Position numbers and translations under genes: made by a program
In this document: in pieces, positions 45,026 to 55,012 of the stretch
How positions within the stretch are numbered: position 1 is the stretch's first letter
Layout of the letters: the number at the start of each line of letters is the position of its first letter
Assembly: GCA_026122225.1 (NCBI GenBank)
Contig: JANEZZ010001473.1
Coordinates: 1 to 64,000, forward strand
Length of the DNA: 64,000 nucleotides
Direction of reading: 5' to 3'
Source of the DNA: Heloderma charlesbogerti
Taxonomy: Eukaryota > Chordata > Lepidosauria > Squamata > Helodermatidae
The notes under the pieces: generated by a model
The model's input: only the letters and a program-made list of their open reading frames with translations
Database searches by the model: none
What the model was told of the DNA's origin: nothing

Positions 45026-46441
45026 TCAGTGCAGCACTTTAACAGCATCGTCTTTTAGGATCTTAAATAGCTCAGCTGGAATATTGTCATCTCCGCTAGC
45101 TTTGTTGTTAGTAATGCTTCCTAAGGCCCACTTGACTTCACTCTCTAGGATGGCCGGCTCAAGTTCAGTGAGCGCACTATCATGGCTATCAGGGACATTC
45201 AGATCTTTCCTGTATAGTTCTTCTATGTATTCTTTCCACCTCTTCTTAATCTCATCTGCTTCTGTTAGGTCCCTGCCTTCTCTGTCCTTTATCATGCCCG
45301 TCTTTGCAAAAAACGTTCCCTTGAGATCTCCGATTTTCTTGAAGAGAACTCTAGTCTTTCCCATTCTATTGTTTTCTTCGATTTCTTTGCATTGTTCATT
45401 TAAGAAGGCCTTCTTGTCTCTTCTTGCTATTCTCTGGAACTCTGCATTCGGTTGGATATATCTTCCCCTTTCTCCCTTGCTTTTCACTTCCCGTCCTTCC
45501 TCAGCGACTTGTAAAGCCTCATCAGACAGCCACTTTGCTTTCTTGCATTTCTTTGTCTTTGGGATGGATTGAGTTGCTGCCTCCTGAACAGTGTTACGGA
45601 TCTCCGCCCATAGTTCCCCAGGCACTCTGTCTGTCAGGTCTAATCCCTTAAATCTATTCCTCACCTCCACTGTATAGTCATAAGGGATATGATTTAGGTC
45701 ATCCCTGAATGGTTTAGTGGTTTTCCCTACGTTCTTCAATTTAAGCAGAAATTTTGCGATAAGAAGCTCATGATCTGAGCCACAGTCAGCTCCAGGTCTT
45801 GTTTTGACTGACTGTATAGAGCTTCTCCATCTTTGGCTGCAAAGGACATAATCAATCTGATTTCGATATTGACCATCTGGTGATGTCCATGTGTAGAGTT
45901 GCCTCTTGTGCTGTTGGAAAAGAGTGTTTGCTATGATCAGCGTGTTCTCTTGGCAAAAGTCTATTAGCCTTTGTCCTGCTTCATTTTGTACACCAAGGCC
46001 ATGCTTGCCTGTTATCCCAGTGATTTCTTGACTTCCTACTTTAGCATTCCAATCCCCTATGATGAAGAGGACATCTTTTTTTGGTGTGAGTTCTAGAAGG
46101 CATTGTAGGTCTTCATAGAACCGATCAACCTCAGCTTCTTCGGCCTCAGTGGTTGGGGCATAGAGTTGAATTACTGTGATGTTGAATGGTTTGCCTTGGA
46201 TTCGTACTGAGATCATTCTACCATTTTTAAGATTGTACCCCAGTACTGCTTTTCCCACCCTTTTGTTGACTTTGAGCGCTACTCCATTTCTTCTACGGGA
46301 TTCTTGCGCACAGTAGTAGATGTAATGGTTACCTGAATTAAATTTGCCCATGCTTGTCCATTTTAGTTCGCTGATTCCCAAGATGTTGATGTTCAATCTT
46401 GCCATCTCATGTTTGACCACCTCCAGCTTACCTTGATTCAT
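45026..46441 (-). pseudogene. BovB endonuclease and RT start, truncated
   Basis: A 471-residue frame starting MNQGKLEVVKHEMARLN. The apurinic-type endonuclease motifs are all present: GISELKW (Glu), QLYAPTTEAE, IIGDWNAKVG (Asp, Asn), DGQYRNQIDYVL and GSDHELLIA (Ser-Asp-His). Fingers of the reverse transcriptase begin with the NNKASGDDNIPAE block and end at a TGA at 45028-45026. Between 45025 and 44764 the reverse transcriptase continues in shifted frames (plus-strand reversed PIPKKGNAKEC is recognisable). Confidence 0.9.
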
Positions 46442-46859
46442 TGATCTTACATTCCAGGTTCCTAAACAGTATTGTTCTTTACAGCATCAGACGTTCTTTT
46501 CACCACCAGACACATCCACAGCTGAGTGTCCTTTTGGCTTTGGCCCAGCCGCTTCACTCTTTCTGGCGCTACTTGGAAATTCCCTCTGCTCTTCCCCAGT
46601 AGTATATTGGACACCTTCCGACCGGAGGGGCTCATCTTCCGGCGTCATCTCTTTTAGCCTTGTGATACGTTCCATGGGGTTTTCTTGGCAAGAATACTGG
46701 AGTGGGTTGCCATTTCCTTCTCCAGTGGACCACATTTTGTCAGAACTCTCCGCCATGACCTGTCCATCTTGGGTGGCCCTGCATGGCATAGCTTATAGCT
46801 TCACTGAGTTACGCAAGCCCCTTTGCCACAACAAGGCAGTGATCCATAAAGGGGATCAT

Positions 46860-47890
46860 ATCCCGCCTTTTTCCCAATAGTGGGACTCAAGACGGCTTTA
46901 CAACATTAAAAACTTGTACAGTTAAAACCTATAAATAGAAATATACAAAAGTTAAAAACATAATTAAATCATCAATAATATTAAAATTATATAAAATACC
47001 AAAATTTTAAAAGTCTACAAGAAATATAAATCATAGTATCTATCCATCATATTCTCACAGGTCCAGACTAGCTACCCCAATGGCCTGCCAGAACAAAAAA
47101 GTTTTTACCTGTCTGCAAAAGCATACCAAGGAGGGTGCCATTCTCACCTCCCTGGGAAGGGAGTTCCAGAGCCTTGGGGCAGCCACTGAGAAGGCCCTCT
47201 CCCGCGTTCCCATCAGATGAACCTGTGATGGTGGCGGGACTGCGAGAAGGGCCTCCTGTGACTATCTCAGGGCATGAGTAGGCTCATAGCGGAGAATACA
47301 GTCTTTCAGATAAACTGGACCTGAGCTGTATAGGGCTTTGTAGGATATGACCAGCACTTTGAATTGTGCCCAGAAACAGACTGGGAACCAGTGAAGCTGT
47401 TTAAGCTGCGGAGTTGTATAGCCATCCCCAGTCAACAGTCTGGCAGCAGCTTGTTGAACCAGCTGAAGTTTCCAAGCACTCTTCAGAGGCAGCCCCATGT
47501 AGAGCGCGTTGCAGTAATCCCAACGGGATGTAACTAAGGCATGTGTTACTGTGGACAAGTCAGACCTCTCAAGGAACAGGCGCAGCTAGCGCACTCGCTT
47601 TAACTGTGCAAACGCACTCCTGGCCACTGCTGAAACCTGGGCATCCAGGCTCAGGGCTGGATCCAGAAGTATACCCAAGCTGCGACCCTGTGTCTTCAGA
47701 TGGTGCAACCCCATCCAGCACATGATGAATCCCTATTCCCTGATCTACCTTTCGACTGACCAGGAGCACCTCTGTCTTGTCTGGATTAAGCTTCAATTTG
47801 TTTGCCCTCATCCAGTCCATTGCTGCCGACAGACACCAGTTGTTCTTTGTGGCAAAGCCTGACACCACCTCCACCAAAGTCATCAACTTT
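46860..47890 (-). repeat. L2-clade LINE 3' fragment, minus strand
   Basis: Minus frames contain AMDWMRANKLKLNPDKTEVL (47886-47569), DYCNALYMGLPL, VQQAAARLLTG and LHWFPVCFWAQFKVLVISYK (47558-47262). These are the C-terminal blocks of an L2-type reverse transcriptase. The 3' UTR (46860-47040) is A-rich in reverse. It is joined directly to the 5' end of the BovB copy. Confidence 0.85.
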
Positions 47891-48374
47891 TTGTTCTTCT
47901 TTGTGGTCTCTGTATATCACACATATGGGTTCTGCACCTGCACAGAGCTTCATTTGGGAACATTCTAGAGCTGAGAAAGCTTTACGTGGAAAGCCCATCC
48001 CACCGCAACTGGGCATGCTCAAAGCTCCCACCTTCCCTCTCTGTTTCTTTTCAACTACCGCCACAGCATCATTTAGACCATTCTCCTTCTCTTTGTTGGC
48101 TCAAGAGACTGAGCTGAGTTCTACTTTGGTTTTTTTTTTATTACTCTCTTCCCCCCTTCTACCTCTTGACCATCTTTTGGTATTGTGTATTTGTTCCTTG
48201 GCGTTTGTTGCACCTTCGGGTGTTCCCCGACTGCCTCGGGGCTTATGGCCTTAAAGGTCCCTTTTAGGAAGCACTCCAACTGTGGAAGCAAATTACCACC
48301 TGTCGATGGTCATCCCCTGTGTTTGTTGTGTTTTGGAGAAGGGGACATAGCGGACACTTGCCTACATTGCCAGA

Positions 48375-48655
48375 CAGGGCTGGCTCAAGACATTTTGCTG
48401 CCTGAGGCGAAGAACAAGATGGCGCCCAACTCCCATTCCGTGTACACAAGGTGACTAGACTGGCAGTTTAATCTTTCTTCAATACTGTCACAGGGGCAGC
48501 GTCCTGCACCACACCTGAAGGGAGCAGGCTAACCTAGTGATCACGGGGCAGGACATGGAGCACAGAGCTCTCTCCTCCAACGCCCGGCTGCTGCCTCCCA
48601 GCATCTCCTGCCTGAGGCAGCACCTTCACTCTGCCTAATGGTAGGGCTGGCCCTG
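48375..48655. mobile_element. hAT-like MITE, family G (281 bp)
   Basis: Starts CAGGGCTGGCTCAAGACATT and ends AGGGCTGGCCCTG. The inner arms TGCTGCCTGAGGC and GCCTGAGGCAGCA are inverted. The 8-bp direct repeat TTGCCAGA lies on both sides (48367-48374, 48656-48663), as expected of hAT transposition. No coding capacity. Confidence 0.88.
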
Positions 48656-48977
48656 TTGCCAGAACTTCACGCAGCAAGCTTTCCGCAGTCATTCCTCTCA
48701 GCCAAAAGCGATCTTTTGGGAGCAAGTCCTTCAGATGGCGGCATCTGTGGCTAAACAGGCACCAAAGGAGCATCCCTTTGCTCCCCTTTGCTCGAAGCCA
48801 GCACCTACCCTGTCCTTCCCCACTCTGGGCTCAGACAGAATGGCTCTGGTGCTGAGTGCCTCAAGACTGAGCATGGTTGCTCCACCGTCTGATGCCTCTT
48901 TGGTACTGTCACAGTCTTTGACATCGGCACCATCATCGATCCCAGCTTCGACTGCACTTCCCTCTATACAAAGTCCC

Positions 48978-49782
48978 TGTCAGGATTGGTTCTGAGCGTA
49001 TGGAGATAGCAGTTCAGACTCAGAATGTGAACAGCCAGAACTGGGGGAGGCATCTTCCCGAGCGAGTTCAGATATGAATCATAGAATCATAGAATGGTAG
49101 GGTTGGAAGGGGCCTAGAAGGCCATCTAGTCCAACCCCCTGCTCAGTGCAGGAATCCAAGCCAAGCATCCCTGACAAGTGGCTGTCCAGCTTCAACTTGA
49201 ATGCCTCCAGTGTGGGAGAGCCCACCACCTCCCCAGGTAATTGGTTTCATTGTCGTATTGCTCTTACAGTCAGGAGATAGGCTTGCTTCTCAGGATGCTA
49301 GGAACCAGATGGCTGGGCCTGAAGGCCCTCCCCTTTCCCTCCTCCCTGAGAACCCAGGAGGAGGAGAGCGCAGGGTGTGGCCTGAGGGATGCTAGAGTGC
49401 AGTGCAGAGCAAAGAGGGGAAAGTTAGAAGCGGAGCTCAGACGTTCAACAAGGTTGCCTGTGCGTGAGGACGTTCAACCCAGCTGCTTGTGCGTGAGGGT
49501 CGACGTAGGGGAGCATCACTGGAAGGGAGGGGCATCCCTCCCTAAGTTATTGTAGCGGGCAAGTTCTTGTTTCAAACTGCTGGCAACCCTCGTAGCTCCC
49601 ATTTGGATTCCCTGTAGCAATTCATAAATGTATGAAGCAGCTTTATTCCTTTGTAGCCTGAGAGTCTTCGAGGATTTGCATCTGTAATGAACCTGATTGA
49701 TAGAGAATTGAGGGCGTGAGACTGATGCCTCTCTTCTTGTGTGTGTGTGCATGAGGAAAGAGGGGGCCAAGAGAACATGACA
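48978..49782 (+). mobile_element. Solo LTR, family E, with nested CR1 tail
   Basis: Begins TGTCAGGATTGG and ends GAACATGACA. Flanks are GTCCC (48973-48977) and GTCCT (49783-49787), a near-perfect 5-bp duplication. The interior holds an EEES-type acidic stretch and LRRSTRL in the basic part (about 49430-49460). A CR1 3' tail is inserted at about 49078-49283, giving a total of 805 bp. Insert plus target copy is 810 bp, a multiple of three. Confidence 0.8.
49078..49283 (-). repeat. CR1 3' tail, minus strand, inside the solo LTR
   Basis: AATCATAGAATCATAGAAT is the reversed CR1 terminal ATTCTATG repeat. AGGGTTGGAAGGGGCC, CAACCCCCTGCTCAGTGC and CCACCTCCCCAGGTAATTGG match 60638-60885 in reverse. 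Confidence 0.82.
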
Positions 49783-49836
49783 GTCCTGTGGTACTGACCA
49801 TCTCCTCTGATCCAAGGGCTCCAGTATCAACCACCT

Positions 49837-50090
49837 CATTCATTCATTCATTCATTATATTTATATCCCACCTTTTTTCCGTCTTAAGGACCCCAAGGTG
49901 GTGTACATAATCCTCCTCCTCTCCATTTTATCCTCACAACAACAACCCTGTGAGCTAGGCTGGGCTGAGAGTCTGCGCCTGGCCCAGAGTCACACAGTGA
50001 GCTTCCATGGCCGAGTGGGGACTAGAACCCGACTCTCCCAACTCCCGGTCCAACGCTCTAGCCACTACAACACACTGGCTCTTGGCTTGA
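49837..50090 (-). repeat. tRNA-derived SINE with (ATTC)5, minus strand
   Basis: An (ATTC) run, TTATATCCCACCTTTTTTCC tail, CAACCCTGTGAGCTAGGCTG, GACTAGAACCCGACTCTCC (reversed B box) and CTAGCCACTACAACACACTG (reversed A box). Confidence 0.8.
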
Positions 50091-50956
50091 CTGGCTTGCA
50101 ACCTCCCCCTACTCCAGAGAGCTCAGTTCATTTGCCTTTTTCAAAATCAAAGAAGGCTAAAGCTGACCCCCCCCCTTTCCCTTAGGGCCTTGGGAAGATC
50201 TGAGGGAAAGAAGAAGTCCTAGGCATCTCATGGCCTGGGCTCCTCCGCCACATTGGCGCTGTTGGTCTCAGGACCGACGATTGCAGCATGTTCCCTGGCA
50301 GCTCCTTCTACAGCTTTAGCTCCGCCGCTCCCACTGTCACCCATTCCTGTCCTAGACAAGATGACACAGGCCCTGGGCCTTCCTTCCTCAAGTGAGGTGC
50401 AGATTAGTGTCTTAACTTCAGGAGCTGTCACCTGACCTGTTGTTTGGAGATGCCCCTCCACAGCCCAAACCCAAGGAGTTTGGACCAATCTCCTTGTCCA
50501 AACTCTCCAAGCCACTGAGGGACCCCAGGCTCTCATCACACTGTGCTAAAATTGTGCTACAGCATTCGGACTAATTCTGTTCTGATGGATATGGCTGGAG
50601 TTCAACAGGGCAGGAGTCAGCGCGGCATCGCTGTGCTCACTCCCCTTGCTCTTGAAGCTGGGGCTGGGCATCTCCCAGACGTTTGGAGGAAGGAACCTTA
50701 CAGAGAAGATCCTTGGTATCGTGAGCCATATCCAGGTCATGACTGGGAATGGTTGTCTCGATATCAGAAGTCACCTTCCCTGCACCCCAGATACTCAGCC
50801 TGTCCTCGTGAGGTTACATTGATGTTTTCTAAGTTGCTGGCACCAGATACTGTTCCACAATTCCAGCTACCACTCTTATGTCTGCTCTCCCTGCTGCCCC
50901 AGCTACTGCAGTAGTACCTATTTCACTACAATGGTCTTGGGGACTTTGGCTCCAGC

Positions 50957-51242
50957 AAGGCCAGCCCAAGACATTCTGCCACCTGAGGCAAAGAACAAGA
51001 TGGCACACCCACTCATTCCACATACAGAAGCCAGCTGGACTGGCAGATTAATCTCTCTTCAGCACTGATGATGGGACAGCATCCTCCATTGCACTTGAAG
51101 GCAGCACGCTAATTTAAGGGGCTCCGAGCAGGCCACATGGCACACAAGACACAACCCTCTCCTCCAGCACCTCGCTGCCACCCCCTAGCATCTGCTGCCC
51201 GAAGCGGCTGCCTCACTCTGCCTAAAGGTAGGGCCAGTCCAG
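50957..51242. mobile_element. hAT-like MITE, family G (copy 2, 286 bp)
   Basis: CAAGGCCAGCCCAAGACATT...CCACCTGAGGCAAAG through CTGCCTAAAGGTAGGGCCAG. The 8-bp direct repeat GGCTCCAG is at 50949-50956 and 51243-51250. The terminal bases have mutated relative to copy 1. Confidence 0.82.
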
Positions 51243-51539
51243 GGCTCCAGCCACCACTTCAGCTCCAGCCTCGGTCACGATGACAGTTTCCCTCCTGGGA
51301 CCTTCAGTACTGAAACCTGGGGTACCAGCTCCTGTCCGGGTTTTCTCCCAGGGGACTTTGCCAGCATCTCTACAAAACACACCCAGCCCTCTTCAGAGTT
51401 CGTGCACCAGCAGCCCATCATCTTGTGCAAGATTGCAAGGGTGGATTGGGGATTGTTGTGCTGCTAATCTTCGTGAAACCTCCAGCCTAGGTCCTGGGCT
51501 CTCATAACCTTCAGGGAGCACTGTTGGCTAAGTTACATT

Positions 51540-52270
51540 GCTTGAACAAAACCAAGAGGGGCAAGTTAATGGTGCCCTGATTAATGATCGTTTTTTTCTA
51601 TGTTCCTAGGAAGCTAATAATCAGCTGCGTTGAATAGCACTGGATGTATCATATGTCCAGCATTAGGAAGAATCCAAGCTAGAGAATTCTGAATAAACAG
51701 GACTTAACATTTTTTAAATTAGCTTGTCCCCCCTTCCCCCCTCCCCGCTTTCACTTCCCTCCTGGCAGAAACTCTCTGATTGGTTGTTATGCCTTTTCTT
51801 TCAAAGGGGTGGGGGGAAATCTCTCTCTCTCTTGCATCTGGAACCTCGCCAGATACTCTAAACCCTATTTTGGTTAAATTACAGTACCCAGATTTTTAGT
51901 AACAAAACGCATTGATTTTATATTCAAAAAGATTTTTATATTTAGTCTGTTAACCTTTTGTAATTCCCACCCACTGCTTTTAAACTGCAGAATGTGGTGT
52001 GTGTGTGTTTTTTTTAATGCTAATTGTTGTCAGTAGGGTATCAGCCACGGCCCCCTTAGCAATTTAAACTCATTGAATTGTAATGCAGGTGCTGATAATT
52101 GGAGGCCTGCTATTGTTTTCCTGGCAATAGTGAATATGTTTCAAACAATTCCTTGCAAATTGGATTTGAGACCGCTAAAAAAAAAAGGTTTAAAGATAAC
52201 TTTAGCTTCCAATTTAGAAAGTGTGGAGTTGGGGGAGGGACACAGGGAGCTGCTATAGAAGCTACTAAGA
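51540..52270. promoter_or_regulatory. Candidate conserved non-coding block
   Basis: Repeat-free 730 bp with GTTAATGGTGCCCTGATTAATGATCG, CTAATAATCAGCTG, ATGCTAATTGTTG and similar homeodomain/POU-like sites, and no open frame of note. This contrasts with the transposon-dense block before it. Confidence 0.3.
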
Positions 52271-52307
52271 TCATGTGAGCCTTTGTTTGTCTGGCAGGAT
52301 GAACATG

Positions 52308-52419
52308 CTAAGGGCGCAATCTTACGCATGTTTAGACAGAAAAAGGTTCTACAACTCCCAGCATTCCCCAGCCAGCCATGCTTTTTTCTGACTCAACATG
52401 CGTAGGATTGCGCCCTTAG
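52308..52419. mobile_element. Hairpin MITE, family F (112 bp)
   Basis: The termini CTAAGGGCGCAATCTTACGC and GCGTAGGATTGCGCCCTTAG pair over 25 bp with one mismatch. The interior has TTTAGACAGAAAAAGGTTC and CCCAGCATTCCCCAGCC. A second copy is at 53360-53460. Confidence 0.82.
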
Positions 52420-52485
52420 CCCATTATGTATGCAGGAGCCAAACACGTGTTTTGAAAGATGAGTGGGCCTGCGTGCATAAGAACA

Positions 52486-53250
52486 TAAGAGCCCTGCTGG
52501 ATCAGACCAAGGGTCCATCTGGTCCAGCATTCTGTTCACACAGTGGCCGACCAGCTGCCCATGGGAAACCCACAAGCAGGACAGGAGTGCCACAGCACCC
52601 TCCCACCCATGTTGCCCAGCAATTGGTGTACATAGGCTTACTGCCTCTGATACTGGAAGTAGCATATAGCCATCAGGACTAGTAGCCACTAATAGCCTTC
52701 TCCTCCAGGAATTTGTTGAATAGAACCATAGAATCATAGGGCTGGAAGGGGCCTACAAGGCCATCGAGTCCAACCCCCTGCACAGTGCAGGAAGCCTGAT
52801 TCCCAGGCGGTCTCCCATCCAAGTACTAACCAGGGCTGACCCTGCTTAGCTTCCAAGTTCAGACAAGATCGGGTGCATCCAGCCAGCTCTGAAAGCCATC
52901 CAAATTGGTGGCCATCTCAACATCTTTTGGTAGTGAATTCCATAGTTTAACTCTGCTGTGTGAAGGAGGACTTCCTTTTATCTGTCCTGAATCTCCCACC
53001 AGTCAGCTTCATGGGACGACCCTGGGTTCTAGTATTTGAGAGAGGGACAAAAATGTCTCCCTTTCCACTTTTTCCACATCATGCATAATTTTGTAGACCT
53101 CTATCATGTCTCCCCTTACCCTCCTTTTCTCCAAGCTAAACAATCCCAGCTGTTCTAACTTTCCCACATAGGGGAGATGCTCCAGCCCCTTGATCATTTT
53201 AGTTGCCCTTTTCTGCACAGTTCTACAATATCTTTTTTAGACGCAGTGAC
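52486..53250 (-). repeat. CR1 LINE 3' part, minus strand
   Basis: In reverse it carries the C-terminal reverse transcriptase end: [20 protein letters not shown] and [20 protein letters not shown] (53218-53009). The 3' UTR (CCATCCAAATTGGTGGCC, GCCATCAGGACTAGTAGCC) ends near GCTCTTATGTTCTTATG at 52486. A foreign 5S-CR1 element splits it at 52722-52888. Confidence 0.85.
52722..52888 (-). mobile_element. Composite SINE: 5S rRNA-derived head plus CR1 tail
   Basis: Minus strand: 52878-52799 reads as 5S rRNA from about base 22 to 102. It includes box A AAGCTAAGCAGGGTC, GGTTAGTACTTGG and box C GGATGGGAGACCGCCTGG, all intact. It then passes through CAGGCTTCCTGCA into a CR1-type 3' end (GGGGGTTGGACTCGATGGCC, CCCCTTCCA, CTATGATTCTATGG). 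A second copy with the same junction is at 63063-63211. Inserted into an older CR1. Confidence 0.8.
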
Positions 53251-53359
53251 CAGAACTGGACAGAGTATTCTAATCATGATCTCACATACATTTGTATAAA
53301 GGCATTGGTATTGATATTGGTACCAATGATATTGGTAGTTTTATTCTCAGTTCCTTCTC

Positions 53360-53520
53360 TGTTTAGACAGAAAAAGGATCTACAACTCCCAGCATTCCCT
53401 AGCCAGCCATGTTGTTGTTGTTGTTTTCTGTCTGAACATGCACAGGATTGCACCCTTAACCCATTATGTGTGCAGAAGCCAAACACGTGTTTTGAAAAAT
53501 GATTGGGCCTGCATGCAAGG
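53360..53520. repeat. Hairpin MITE family F copy plus duplicated flank
   Basis: TTTAGACAGAAAAAGGATC and GGATTGCACCCTTAACCC, then CCATTATGTGTGCAG...CCAAACACGTGTTTTGAAAA, which also follows the copy at 52308. Confidence 0.7.
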
Positions 53521-53830
53521 ACCCTGTTTCAGATTCCAGTCATAAGAGACTGAAGAATAGAATGCTACAATCCTAATCAAGAATTAAAAGGCCTACCATT
53601 GAAATAGTGCTATGGCTTGCCAAGTGAGGTGATGGCCTGTTCTCTTGGTTTTAATACTGTTATATCTAAAGACGTTTCTTGAGCAGGCCCTAATAGGTGA
53701 CAGATGCTTGCTTTAATGAGCAACGATGGTCCATGATGGCTGATGACTACTAGCTATTGATCACACACACATTCTGCTTAGGCATGAACTATTTTCTCAC
53801 TGGGTGCTACAGTGGGTTACATCTAAGTAG

Positions 53831-54078
53831 TGAGAGCCAGTGTGGTGTAGCGGCGAGAGTGTTGGACTGGGAGTCGGGAGATCCAGGTTCTAGTCCCCAC
53901 TCGGCCATGGAAGCTCACTGGGTGACTTTGTGTCAGTCACAGACTCTCAGCCCAGCCTACCTCACAGGGTTGCTGTTATGAGGATAAAATGGAGAGGAGG
54001 AGGAGGAGGATAATGTATGCTGCCATGGGTTCCTTAAGGAGGAAGAAAGGTGGGATATAAATGTAATAAATGAAGGAG
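53831..54078 (+). repeat. tRNA-derived SINE, full length
   Basis: GAGCCAGTGTGGTGTAGCGG, CCAGGTTCTAGTCCCCACTC, GGTGACTTTGTGTCAGTCAC and the tail GGTGGGATATAAATGTAATA. Confidence 0.82.
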
Positions 54079-54084
54079 AAGGAG

Positions 54085-54330
54085 AGCCAATGTGGTGTAG
54101 TAAGGAGAGTGTTGGACTGAGAGTCCGGAGATCCGGGTTCTAGTCCCCACTCGATCACGGAAGCTCACTGGGTGACTTTGGGCTAGTCACAGACTCTCAG
54201 ACCAACCCACCTCACAGGGTTGTTGTTGTGAGGATAAAACAGAGGAGGATTATGTACACCGCCTTGGGTTCCTTAAGGAGAAAAAAAGGTGGAATATAAA
54301 TGTCATAAATAAAAACAATAATAAGTAAGT
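54085..54330 (+). repeat. tRNA-derived SINE, full length, tandem neighbour
   Basis: Same order as the preceding copy (GAGCCAATGTGGTGTAGTAA ... GGTGGAATATAAATGTCATA) in the same orientation, only a few bases apart. Confidence 0.82.
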
Positions 54331-54884
54331 AAGTAGTTGGATTTAAGCCATCTTAGCCGAAATGATTTCCACAAATCTTTCTAAACCACAACAGCCTGAT
54401 GTACACGTGAACTTTGCATCTTTAATAGCATTCCAAACGGAAGCATTCTCATCTACCCCAAAGAGTTTGCAGTTCTGCTGAACTCTGCAGTTTTCAGGAA
54501 AGATATGCCCGTTTCCTCTTCAGATGCCACATCAGTGGAGGCTGATGGCTCCGATTTCGGTGGAGCTGTGAATCCATTCTGGGTTTCAGTCAGAACCAGC
54601 CAGAACTCTAAAGGAGCTATCCAAAGTGCTGAACCTATTTGAGGGATAAGGTCCCCCACATCTGGCTGTTGCTGTGCCTTGCAAAAGCCAAGATCACTCT
54701 GACCCAGAATCTTTAACCCTCTCTACATGGACCTGTAATGATGTGGTTGTATGTTATGTTCAACACACTGCAGAGCCGAACCATGTAGGTAGAAGGTTTT
54801 AAATATTCCTGCAGTGACTTAGGAGCAATCATGGAGGAGCCAGAAATCACATCACTCAATGTACATGTAAAATAGGAGTGGGGA

Positions 54885-55012
54885 ACAGTAGTGCTCCAGA
54901 TGTTGTTGATGGCAACTCCCATCAGCTCTAGCCGCCATACCCAATGGTGGGGGATGATGGGAGTTGCAGTTCAGCAACATCTGGAGGGCCACATGTTCCC
55001 CACCCCAGATGT
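54885..55012. repeat. Palindromic MITE, family A variant
   Basis: GTGCTCCAGATGTTGTTGATGG left; CAGCAACATCTGGAGGGCCAC right; GGGGATGATGGGAGTTGCAG centre-right. Confidence 0.68.

Larger units (their letters stand above)
43648..46850 (-). mobile_element. BovB (RTE clade) LINE, nearly full length
   Basis: About 3.2 kb, the usual length of BovB. Minus-strand order: a 5' region with GCAATGG-type and CTGGAGAAGGAAATGGCAAC motifs, endonuclease, reverse transcriptase, C-terminal domain, and a short 3' end AGTCGGACACAACTGAACGA next to a TAACAATAA-type tail at 43648-43665. Coding is broken in several places. BovB is known in squamates and ruminants with a history of horizontal transfer. The three Sauria SINEs in this window carry related 3' ends, so the family probably mobilised them. 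Confidence 0.92.
47890..51530 (+). pseudogene. DIRS-like retroelement gag remnant, multiply interrupted
   Basis: A frame from 48185 has LPPVDGHPLCLLCFGEGD followed by CLHCQ, a CxxC...CxxC zinc-binding pattern. I associate this, tentatively, with gag proteins of vertebrate DIRS-type elements. Ser/Pro/Ala-rich sequence follows (48735-48977; 50090-50540), then a Tyr/Arg-rich part (50690-50780: DPWYREPYPGHDWEW). The frame is cut by a hAT-like MITE (48375), a solo LTR (48978), a SINE (about 49837) and a second hAT-like MITE (50957). Stops at 50183 and 50912 show old decay. No reverse transcriptase or tyrosine recombinase part was found. Confidence 0.5.

Noticed and set aside
45003..45572. 189-codon plus-strand frame
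   Set aside because: It is the antisense of the BovB endonuclease/RT gene.
52799..52878. Possible functional 5S rRNA gene
   Set aside because: Lacks the first 20 or so and the last bases of 5S rRNA and is fused to a CR1 tail; it is a retroelement head.
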